From Lanius collurio (lineage: Eukaryota; Chordata; Aves; Passeriformes; Laniidae), in contig JACBWW010000015.1 of the NCBI GenBank assembly GCA_020086605.1, positions 11,933,376-11,997,375 on the forward strand: a stretch of DNA of 64,000 bases, read 5' to 3'. The number at the start of each line of letters is the position of its first letter. Within the stretch, counting starts at the first letter, position 1. Shown here piece after piece: positions 25,136 through 34,500 of this stretch. The notes beneath the pieces are model-generated. The model did no database searches. It saw only the letters and a list, made by a program, of their open reading frames with translations, and was not told where the DNA came from. Both the position numbers and the translations under genes were made by a program.

Positions 25136-25141
25136 GTAAGG
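25136..25141 (+). other. PDGFC intron 1 splice donor
   Basis: GTAAGG directly after AACG. It is a strong donor and keeps the known phase-1 junction within the conserved KEQNG motif. The open frame continues past it to 25257, but that extension is proline/arginine/serine-rich read-through of the GC-rich intron and does not resemble PDGF-C. Confidence 0.92.
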
Positions 25142-25169
25142 AGCCGCAGCGCCCGCCGCCGCGCAGCCC

Positions 25170-25188
25170 GGGGCAGGGCGGGGGCGGG
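25170..25188 (+). promoter_or_regulatory. G-quadruplex motif overlapping Egr-1 and GC-box sites in early intron 1
   Basis: G runs at 25170-25173, 25176-25178, 25180-25184 and 25186-25188 are separated by loops of one or two bases, a textbook quadruplex motif on the coding strand 35 bases after the splice donor. It contains a perfect Egr-1 site (GCGGGGGCG, 25178-25186) and a GC box (GGGCGGG, 25182-25188). It could act on the promoter DNA or, in the pre-mRNA, on donor choice. Only the motifs are seen; the function is inference. Confidence 0.6.
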
Positions 25189-25211
25189 CGCCCGGGCGGC
25201 GAGGCGCGGAG

Positions 25212-25245
25212 CTCTCCTCTCCTCTCCTCTCCTCTCCTCTCCTCC
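25212..25245. repeat. (TCTCC)n pentanucleotide repeat, left of gap
   Basis: About six to seven TCTCC/CTCCT units. The opposite strand is pure purine. The same unit reappears immediately right of the gap (25679-25719), so the two are probably the ends of one longer array that broke the assembly. Confidence 0.93.
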
Positions 25246-25248
25246 AGC

Positions 25249-25278
25249 TACACTTGAACGTTGAAAGTAATTCTCATT
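25249..25278 (-). repeat. Inverted copy of 26072..26101 at the gap edge
   Basis: These last 30 bases before the gap are the reverse complement of 26072-26101 with one mismatch (29 of 30). The similarity stops at 25249 and is cut off by the N run on the other side. Because it lies exactly at the contig edge, an assembly fold-back or misjoin is more likely than a real inverted duplication. Confidence 0.9.
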
Positions 25279-25678
25279 NNNNNNNNNNNNNNNNNNNNNN
25301 NNNNNNNNNNNNNNNNNNNNNNNNNNNNNNNNNNNNNNNNNNNNNNNNNNNNNNNNNNNNNNNNNNNNNNNNNNNNNNNNNNNNNNNNNNNNNNNNNNNN
25401 NNNNNNNNNNNNNNNNNNNNNNNNNNNNNNNNNNNNNNNNNNNNNNNNNNNNNNNNNNNNNNNNNNNNNNNNNNNNNNNNNNNNNNNNNNNNNNNNNNNN
25501 NNNNNNNNNNNNNNNNNNNNNNNNNNNNNNNNNNNNNNNNNNNNNNNNNNNNNNNNNNNNNNNNNNNNNNNNNNNNNNNNNNNNNNNNNNNNNNNNNNNN
25601 NNNNNNNNNNNNNNNNNNNNNNNNNNNNNNNNNNNNNNNNNNNNNNNNNNNNNNNNNNNNNNNNNNNNNNNNNNNNNN
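25279..25678. other. Assembly gap, 400 N
   Basis: A run of exactly 400 N inside the CpG island, in the first kilobase of intron 1, bordered on the right directly by (TCTCC)n. Its real length is unknown. Open frames running through it are artefacts. Confidence 0.99.
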
Positions 25679-25719
25679 CCTCTCCTCTCCTCTCCTCTCC
25701 TCTCCTCTCCTCTCCTCTC
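25679..25719. repeat. (TCTCC)n pentanucleotide repeat, right of gap
   Basis: About eight TCTCC units starting at the gap edge and ending in TCTCGCAG. The homopurine/homopyrimidine array has mirror symmetry and could adopt triplex DNA. The pyrimidine tract followed by CAG (25721-25723) also resembles a 3' splice acceptor. Confidence 0.93.
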
Positions 25720-26071
25720 GCAGCCCCGCGCCGCCGAGGGAGCGCGGCCCCGCGGGCGGAGGGCGCGGGGGCAGCGGGGCTCTGCCCGCCGGCTCCGGGT
25801 AAAGGGGCAGCGCTTCGGCGGCCGCGGGGGGAGCCCGGCAGCTCCCTCTTCTGCGGTACTCGAGGTGCAGAGTGTGTCCCCTTCCCCTCCACCCCCTCCT
25901 AAAAAAAAAACCCAACAAAAAGCATACAAAAAAACCAACAACCCAAACCCAACAACGACCCGCGCACCTTTGTAACCCTAAATGCTTCGCTCTCGGGGGG
26001 TGGGTTTTTGTGTCTGTGCGTGAATGAGTGGTATTTTGTACGGGCTGGAAACGAGCTAATCCTGCATAGGA

Positions 26072-26101
26072 AATGAGAATTACTTTCAACTTTCAAGTGT
26101 A
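26072..26101 (+). repeat. Partner of the inverted copy at 25249..25278
   Basis: These 30 bases match the reverse complement of 25249-25278 with one difference, at 26091. They sit in continuous sequence at the downstream edge of the CpG island, so this is probably the genuine location and the gap-edge copy the suspect one. Confidence 0.88.
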
Positions 26102-26411
26102 CCTGAAATGTTTAGAAAACTCTCAAATGCAAGTTCCCCTGGGCTGGGGCTGTGCAGAGCTGGAGAAAGACTCCTTTCATACAGCAAGGGCAGCTTCGGG
26201 GTGTGTAATTTGCTTAGCCTCTGAACTCCATATGATTTACATTATTCAGATTTTTAAGCGCCTTTCCTCTTGATCTGCTATTATGAAGTCATTTTAAAGA
26301 ATACTTTACAAACTGTAACGTTATATACTGCATGAAACCACACTTAGTGTAGAATATGTAAAATTAAGGCTGTTAGCATACATTCATGGAAGCCCTGGCG
26401 TTTAATGTACA

Positions 26412-26438
26412 GGGTGGGGGGGGAGGAGGGTACGGGGG
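26412..26438 (+). repeat. G-rich quadruplex motif in intron 1
   Basis: G runs at 26412-26414, 26416-26423, 26428-26430 and 26434-26438 with short loops, on the coding strand in otherwise AT-rich DNA. It matches the intramolecular G-quadruplex pattern. No further function can be read. Confidence 0.6.
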
Positions 26439-26699
26439 TGTGTTTGAAAAATTTAGTACTTAGCATGTCAGCTAGAACAAGCTTTCTCCCTGGGCACAAA
26501 CCAGCACAAAAGGCCAAGCTGGGAGCTCTCAAAACTCTCTGAACTGTAATGAAATAAAGCAGAAACGCAGATTCGAGGCTAATTCAATTCTCTCAACTTT
26601 GAACTTGGGACTCCCCAGATAAAAGTATTCTATGTCATATTTTATAACAGAAAGCAAAGTTTCAGAGACCTCTGCAAGTGCTCCGTGAATGGGTAGAAT

Positions 26700-26960
26700 A
26701 TGCAGTGCATTAACAAATTTAAAAGGAGGAGATTAATACTGCTGTGGCCTGTTAATGTGATGATATATGGCACCTGCAGACTGCCGGAGCTGCTGATCAA
26801 AGAGCAGCATGGGGATCAATCTCTAATCAGAGCAACTGTGAAGGGCCAGAGGAAAGTGATCAAAAGACTCAGAGACCTGGCTATTCTGACAGGAAGCCAA
26901 TCAGACTTTGTGCACAGTACAGGAAATTATCTGCTCTGTGTGAGAAATCACTCACTTTCT
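26700..26960. promoter_or_regulatory. Candidate intronic enhancer (low confidence)
   Basis: A repeat-free block of balanced composition in AT-rich surroundings, 1.6 kb into the intron. It has two TCF/LEF-like motifs (GATCAAAG at 26795-26802, GATCAAAA at 26858-26865), an E-box (CACCTG at 26771-26776) and several TAAT homeodomain cores. The mixture resembles developmental enhancers, but such motifs are short and common, and conservation cannot be checked here. Its 95-codon open frame from 26700 shows no family resemblance. Confidence 0.25.
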
Positions 26961-29900
26961 ACCCCTTCCCATCCTACCTGGTGTTAGGAGGCTTTAGGGC
27001 ACCAGTTTTTGACAACGTGGGCTTGGCAATTATGTACTAATGTCTCATGCTGTTATGCTGCCTTCTCTTAAATTTGCATGGAGCTTATCAACAGACAGAG
27101 TATTGTCATTGCTTTGCTTTAACTTTGTCAGAACTGGAAAGAAACCTGCTATGCTGTCAGTCTCCTCTAAAAGGTTTGTTCCAGGATAACGCAGCTGGGC
27201 CCTGAAAGGCCTCCAGGGTGCAACAACGGGAGCACAACAGTGTAAAAGGTAGATCATAGAGCAGAGAAGCAAAACTGATGTAAATAGGTGTAAGTATATG
27301 TGACAGTACAAACTGGATTCTGTTCGCATATATCAGAAATGCAGCTGCCTTAGGTCAGGCTTCAACTGATTTGCAATGAAATTTGGCATGCCCTAAGATA
27401 CAGTCACTACATCTTAGAAGAAATTATTAAAAAAAAAAAAAAGAAAAGGTGCCCTGAAACTCTGTTATATAGTAGTTTATAGTTAGAAAAGTCCAGGTTC
27501 CTCTTGTAGCTTACTTTAAGTTTGCTTTATAGTTGTTCAATTGCAGTACTTGCTTAAAAAAATTAGCACAAGTTTAAGTATAGCTAAGTACCAACCTCTA
27601 ACTTTTCTTAACTGATTTTAATTACTTGGGGGATCAGTAACACTAGTCAGACTAGTTCTTACTTGATTTAATTAGAGTGATTTTTACACTCTGCTGCAAT
27701 CTAAAGATTGTATAGTTTTTAGCTAGAGGCAGGTTAAAACTCCCTGGAGTATGAGAATGAGATATTGCTGTTCACGTGCCAAATAATCTCTGGTCAGGAG
27801 AGAGGGAGATTTTTTTACTCACGCAGTCTACAAATAAAAATTCTGTCCTCAACTTGTAAAACTGCTAAGTGGCCAAGAAGTTTTGCAGTAGAATGAATTA
27901 CAGTGTTACTCAGCTGCATGCATGGGTGCTGTAGCTATTGCTTCAAGGTGATGCTGAAGATGCCTGTGACCAGTTGTTAATTCAGTGGGACTACTTGTGT
28001 TTCAAAGGGTAAGCATGTGCTTAAGGACTAACTGATATTTACTTACTTAATAACTAAATCATTATTAACTTCAAAGTTAGAATTTGACTCAATTTATTTG
28101 CTATTTGTGGGCATAAGAAGCTCTCTTGTTTTTGCTGCATAGTGAATATTATTTTATTATTATATTTATATTTTAGGTGGTAATTTCCTAGTGTAAATAT
28201 TTTTTTGCAATTGTAAATTAAATATTTAAGAACACAGTGTTTTGCTGATACCTCCTGGAAATTCAGTGTGTTGTTGTTGTGGGGCCAATGTAGCTCCATT
28301 AACTACCTCCATGTTTTTATTTGCTTGCCCACTGTTATAGTGAGATTTTCTTTAAGAACAGGTTTTATTTGTAATTCTTCTTGACAGTAAGGGGTTTTAT
28401 GTGATTTCTGTGAAAAAATCCTATCTATTTTTAATATTTTTTTATTTTATTCCACTGAGTACATAATCATCTGGAGGATCAAAGAAGTTTATCCAACAGT
28501 TTTCTGGAAAGTAAAGTAGCAGTAAATGGTGCATGTAGTGATGTCTCCCATTTATCTGGATGGATTTCATTTTTACAATTCTTTGTCATGTTGAAAAACA
28601 GATTATACTTTGACGGGTTTTTCTTACTTGGGTGGCTTTATCATTTCTCTTATGGCTCTATTATTTATTACCATTTTTCCATATTGAAGCAAAGAGTCAG
28701 GAAAAATTGACTGCTCAGTTTCTTTTAAAACACAAAACTGAATCTCATATATTGAATTTGATTAATTGGATGGTTTCCTTTTTTCTTCTTTCTGTTACAG
28801 TTCTTGCTTCAATTCTATCTACTTTTGACTGCTGTTTTTGACATTGTATCTTCATGCTGCTTCTGTAGCTTCAGAAATGTCTGAGGGAGCAATTGGGAGG
28901 TTGAGTACTGTGAATGACTTAATTCTAGTGACTTAACTCTGGTCTCGAGTGCACCTGCTTATGTAATGTTGGTAGATTAATCTGGATTTGATTACAACAT
29001 GAGATGGCAGGAGAATTTAAGATCTGTTTTCTTGGCTTCCTTAGAACAAGATGCAATAAATGTTTAAAGTAATTTGGATAAGCTATCAGCTGTTATGTTT
29101 TCTATGAGAAATATGAGTGTCTCTGTAGAACATAAAGTAAAAACTACTATTGGGTGCCATAAGCAATGATGTGTACATCTTATGTGGCCTGTACATTTCA
29201 AGTGTAGTACTCAATGGCTTCAGAAGGCCGAGAACTTGAGGTCAGGTAGAAACTCACCAGGATCAACTAGAAAGACTGATATTCCTGCAGTCAGTTTCAA
29301 GTATGAATGAACTGCAGTAAGTAGAGTAAATCATAGAAAACTGAGGCACTGACTTGGTTTCTGTCAATCTGCAGCACAGATAATGTGTCAGTCATGCTCT
29401 GTCTTTTCACAGACCTCAAAAGGAATTAAGTTGGTTTTTTTCTTCCTCAACATGAATGGAAACCCCTAATAATAAGTTTCACTAACTGAACACTTCATAA
29501 TCTGTTTCTTAAATCTTCTGAAATAGGCAAGATTTATGTAGCTCAAAAAACCCAACCCCAAAAGTGTGCCCTTGAGACAGAGTTTGAAACTTGCGTATTT
29601 CAGGCCATCCTTGGGAAAAGCTGGTCAATGCAGCTGGAGCTGAGTGAGTAGCTGAAATGCCAGAGGAGGATTCTCTCATCACTTCAACGTGTGTGTGGCC
29701 TGCCACACCTACTCTGAAGCACATGAGGATCCCATGGTTTGTGTATCTCCAAAGAGAGCTCACAGCTTGTTCAGGGAGGGGGGCAGCATAGCAACAAGGA
29801 GTTTCTGATTCAGTTCCTTTGACTTGGACTGAACATCACAAAAAAGTGTGGATGTCCAAGTGATGCAGCACATTGAATCCCTACGGATGGGAATGTCAGT

Positions 29901-30509
29901 GCTTTTGCTTGAAGGCAGTCATTTGACTGCAAAATTATCTCTTATAACTAAACATACTTTATCATGGTGTGATGCCACTTCCACTGGCTCATGTTGAATT
30001 GGAGAGTGCCAGCACAGCCTATTTGACTACTGCTGGGTAGCAGCAATTCTAAATTTTCAGAGGATAAGGAAGTATAATAGATAAGCATGTGTCATCTAAA
30101 GGGAAACTTGATAGTGGTGTGCAATTTTTCTCAAGTTAAATCTATTTCTGCAAAGTCCAAGGCTTGTTTTGAAATGTTCTAAAGCTGTTTTCCTGGAAAG
30201 TAATGAATTACAGCACATCCTCTTTTGACTTTAAGCAAAAGATTGTGGAAAATTAGAGAAGCTGTTCAACACTACAGTAAATGTCAGAGGAAGAAAGTTT
30301 TTAACTGGTTTTTTTTTGTGGTTGTAGTTGACTTCTGGCATATTGTTTACCATTCAGCAGAGTGCTGCTTGGGACTTTGCCTTAGTCCTGTTGCTTCTGT
30401 CAGTTTCTTCTGTTAGGTAAAAGTAAGGATTTTAAAAGCACAGACCATTTACTTCTTGTTCCAAATATGTAGTCATTCCAACCTCCCCATGTATTTTTTA
30501 GGGTTGGAA

Positions 30510-30555
30510 GGAATTTAGTGTAAAATGGAATCTTGAATGGAATTTAGTGTAAAAT
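30510..30555 (+). repeat. Local 17-bp direct duplication
   Basis: GGAATTTAGTGTAAAAT occurs exactly at 30510-30526 and again at 30539-30555, with 12 bases between. It is a small local tandem duplication of a 29-base unit in non-coding intron sequence. Confidence 0.8.
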
Positions 30556-31417
30556 CTCATTTTTTGCATTAACTTGTTCTTATTAGGTGTGCAGATTGGA
30601 CTTCAAAGCTTTATGTCATGTTGTTTGGGGGCTTTTGGTTTGTCTGTCAGTCATAGTTTTATAATGGAGACAAAACATGATGCATACCTTGAGACAGTGA
30701 CAGCTATATTGCCAAACAGCTTATGTTGAACTTTGTCTTCATATAAACATAATGTCTTTTATATTTTATAACTTTGTCCAAACCCTTTGAATCTTAATTA
30801 TTACATGGTCAGCATGTAATAGCAAAGTACTGGTTTACATCATACAGCAGTGGTTGTACATTATAGCAGTGGTTTTGGGGGTTTTGTCTCTTTTGGGTAG
30901 TTGCTGTTTTTGGGTTTTGCTGTGTCTGGCAGTTCCTGATTACTAGAAAGAGGATGTGCTGAGCAAGCCCACTTCCCTTATCGGGAAATGAGCCTCTTCA
31001 ATTGCTTTATAGATAGCTCTTGGCTTTACCAGAGAGCCGTGCCTTTGCTTTTTAGTCACAAAGTGCATGCCATGGGAAATACACTTCTTGGTGTGTAAGC
31101 ATCTTAAGAATTGGCCTGTACAGTCGTAGCCTTTTAGTAGAAACCAGTGGGACTTACAAAAAGCTACGGAACAGAAAGTGAATAGAGCTGGTTATTTTAG
31201 TAGCACTTTAGTGTCTCCATGAGTGCTTTGTTGTTTCAGAATTTCTGAGAATTTAGTTGCATGTTAAAACTTACTCAGCCCTGCTATTCCCTTTCGGGGT
31301 GAACTTTTTCAGCTTGTGTTTGAATGTGAAGTGCTTTTATTCAAGTATGTAGTGAAAATTCATAATGTGTTCTTGTGAAACTAAAATATAAATTGGTGCT
31401 TTGAAGAGGCTTTCTTA

Positions 31418-31560
31418 GATCATAGGATGTTATTTTAAGGTTGGCAATGCCTTGAAAATTTATTCCTGGCTCCTTCCATAGACATCCTAGCCTTGAGGTT
31501 CATCTGTCTTCTGATCACCTCTTCTTAACATCATTCTACTGAGACTTTTTAAACATATCT
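31418..31560 (-). mobile_element. Possible ancient CR1 relic (minus strand), weak
   Basis: ATCATAGGATGTTATTTTAAGG followed by TTGGCAATGCC loosely matches the reverse complement of the CR1 3' end, and later text (CTTCTGATCACCTCTTCT) is compatible with old CR1 sequence. Divergence is high and the distal boundary cannot be set; it may be coincidence. Confidence 0.3.
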
Positions 31561-34500
31561 CCAGTGTTACGGTGGGCTATTTGTGTTTAATTTCATGGTC
31601 CTACTGCACACTAAGCAGTTTTATGTGTGAAGGTACTTCATCTTTACAAAGCATGTGTACAAAAACGACTGTATAGATTTTTCATGACTTAATCAGTTTC
31701 CACAGCAGCTGGTTGGTCAGCTGGGTGGCAAAAGGCAGGACTCTGGATGCTCTGGGAGAAAGTCTTACACAAAGAGAGTATAAGAACTATTAAAAAACTA
31801 GGGTAAACAAAAGGAGAAAGCCCAGCTAATTTGCTTCATCTCCTGCAGGCCTTCTGCATTAGGCCTTGCAAGGGCTGTCTTTTTTCTGAGCTTAATTAGT
31901 TCTATTTCAACTATTCCATCTTTGTGGAGCATGCCCTGGGTTTTGGATTTTGGCGTTCACCTTGCATAGGCATGACCTTATGTTTGCCCTGGGCTCGGAG
32001 GCTGCTTGGCTTCTTGCCACTGTGGAACTCACAAGTCCTGTGTGTGCCACCCCCAAGCCATGGCAATGTGCTTTCACCTTTGCTGACTAGACCCTCACAT
32101 GAGCTGGCTGTAGCTGAAGTTAAAAGAACTCCTCAGCTGTTTAGCTCAGTCCCTTTGAGCCACTGGATTATTATTTCACTGTGTGGCTATTCTCATTCTT
32201 ATGGGCCAGTTTAAGACTGTGCAGGTTGGCTTTGCAGTGAGGCTCTTCACAGTGTCGGTTGCTGCTTTTTTTTTCTGTATTTTATTTTCATTCTGCCATT
32301 TTCATGTGCAGGTGTTTGGAGCTGGGGAAAGAGGAGACAACCTCCCTACACTGCAATCCAGGCAGAAAGAGAAATGAAAAAAGAAAATATTCAAATGTTA
32401 TTTCCCATGAAGTGGCATCTTTTTATACCACTGAGAATGACTGCTGCAAATTGCAATCAATAATACCTTTTTTTTTTCTGCAGCAATGTACCTTTTAGTG
32501 AATTAATCCTAACAAATTATTCATTCAGCTTGCCATTTTATGGTAAATTCATTCACGGTTTCATTATAAATGTGGATGTTTTTAGGAGATTCTTCTAGGC
32601 TGCAGGTCATGTCTGTTCCTACATTCCCTGAAAGACCAAAACACTGAAATCTCTCCTTGAACTAGTTAAAACTGGTTATTAACCACCTTAAAAAGCATAC
32701 AGGCATGGCTCAGTTTGATCACTGTTGCTCTGATTCCTCCACATGAAGTGGAGGGTACCACTGATCCTGAATAAAGCTTGGTAAAGGCAGAGAGTCTGGG
32801 GCTTCCCTTTGGTCATGCACCTTGCCAGCATTGTGGCTGGAACTAAAAATCTTGGGTCTTAACTTTTTGGTGCTTGGCTTTCTAGATGAACAGTGCTGTT
32901 GGTTGGGTACCTATCCTATTATGTTTCCTATGATAACTACATTTCTGCTAAAGGAAGACATGGGAGGTCTTTCAGCAAATGTCTGGCATAGCCAGAGATG
33001 ATTTTGAGTGCTATATTTAAACTCCCTTATTGCCCTTGTGTGGCTTTTCTTGAAATCTTAAGTCTATCTGTCTCAGAAAAAGCAAAGAATGTCTTGGGGA
33101 AAGGAAACAGTGCTGCTTGTATTTCCTGTACATTTTATTCCTTTTTGCATTGATGCAGCTGTAGTATTCTTATTATGAATTGGTAATAAATCATGTAAGA
33201 AGGGGGAGGGGGCAGGTGGTTAGATGCTGCAGTTAATTAAGGAATTGGTCCTGTAATCTGATAAATGGGCTTCAAACTACATTCAAGCAGTAAAAGGTAA
33301 AGGAGTGGTGCCCTTTTCAATATTTTACATCTTTAAACTGTTATTCAGTTTCGCGCATATCAACAAAGTGGTAACTTTCTGTGAACAAAAAGCTGGTGTG
33401 TAAAATACCAGGGAGTGTCATGTTTGGAGAACAACGGAAAAATGGTTTTGGGGATGCTCTTAGCACACCTTCCCTGTCAGTCCATAGCTTCTAATTTCTC
33501 TATGCCTCTTTCAGCATTATTTGTTTAAAAGCACATGAAGTGGGAAAGTGACTTTGCTGGAAGAGGTACTTAGTTCTGAACTACTGCATAATATCACTTG
33601 TTTCAATTATCTTTAGTTATAGCCTTTTCCACAAAACTCAGTTGTCCAGTCTTTTACTGAACTATTATCTGGGGGGCTTCATTGGATGAGCAATTGTATG
33701 ATATCTAAGTTTGATTATTTTTATTATTTTTTATTTTACTACTTTTTCTCCCCCAGTGTACTTCTCTGTAACCATCCAACTACGTTCACCCCATTCCAAA
33801 CAATCTGAGGCATTAGTCCTAGGGGCTCCATGTCCCTCCTTGGATTGACAGGAAACCAGCACTCATTTTATGCAATAGTTAAACATTAAAAAAGACGTAT
33901 GGTGCAGGAAATTCTTTTGCTGTGTGTGAAGGTATGGCATTTCCAAACTGAAAATGTTGTTCTGACTAGTTCACCGGTAGTGGGGAGTTATATGAGGCCA
34001 CTTCCATCTGCAGAGAATCTGTTTCACTTGCTTGTGGTTCTGGGGCTCATTCAAGTGTTCTAAAACAAAATAAAAGGAAGGGATGTAATAACTTCTTTAT
34101 GGAAAAGTCATAAAAAGCTACAGGGCCATGTAAACAAATTGGGTCATTTACAAGATGTTTAAGTGATGGATATTCAGTCCAAATTCGAAGGTGTGGATTA
34201 GGTTTTCACAGTCATCTTGACAGAATTTTGCCCTCAACAAGATTTTCTTTCTCTGCCCGGGATGCCTGTGACACTACAGATGACAAATTTTCAGAAAAAA
34301 ACCTGTTTTTGAACATTTCAGTGCATTCAGAGTAAAGCCAAGATGCAGCAGAACAATTCAGTACTATGAAATGTTATTTTTCTAGGTGACTGAAGGGGCC
34401 TTTCTTCATCTGCATGGTTACACTGTGAAGCCGTAGTGGAACTTTGTAGTATTCCCAGGGAATACCAACTAAAAGAGTTTTCCTTCTGGATTCAAACATG

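Larger units (their letters stand above)
24190..26060 (+). promoter_or_regulatory. CpG island / PDGFC promoter region
   Basis: CpG dinucleotides become dense at about 24.19 kb and thin out after about 26.06 kb, against AT-rich surroundings. The island encloses PDGFC exon 1. It has GC boxes (CCCGCCC at 24561-24567, GGGCGGG at 25182-25188), two perfect Egr-1 motifs, and no convincing TATA box upstream of the leader, as expected of a TATA-less CpG-island promoter. Published work reports Egr-1 and Sp1 control of human PDGFC. The transcription start cannot be placed from sequence alone; it is probably between about 24.4 and 24.8 kb. The 400-N gap lies within the island. Confidence 0.85.

Noticed and set aside
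24861..25139. 92-codon frame starting at GTG 24861
   Set aside because: It needs a GTG start. The nearby ATGs at 24851 and 24859 lie in the other two frames and are the biologically relevant upstream starts.
25018..25257. 79-codon uninterrupted reading of PDGFC past the donor
   Set aside because: Family similarity stops exactly at the GTAAGG donor, and the continuation is a translation of GC-rich intron and the TCTCC array.
24868..25941. Long open frames spanning the 400-N gap (357, 271, 214, 213 and 182 codons)
   Set aside because: They are open only because N is read as non-stop. Their ends are translations of the TCTCC array and GC-rich flanks.
26700..26987. 95-codon open frame on the + strand in intron 1
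   Set aside because: No family motif, poor start context and no splice structure; the stretch is better viewed as possible regulatory DNA.
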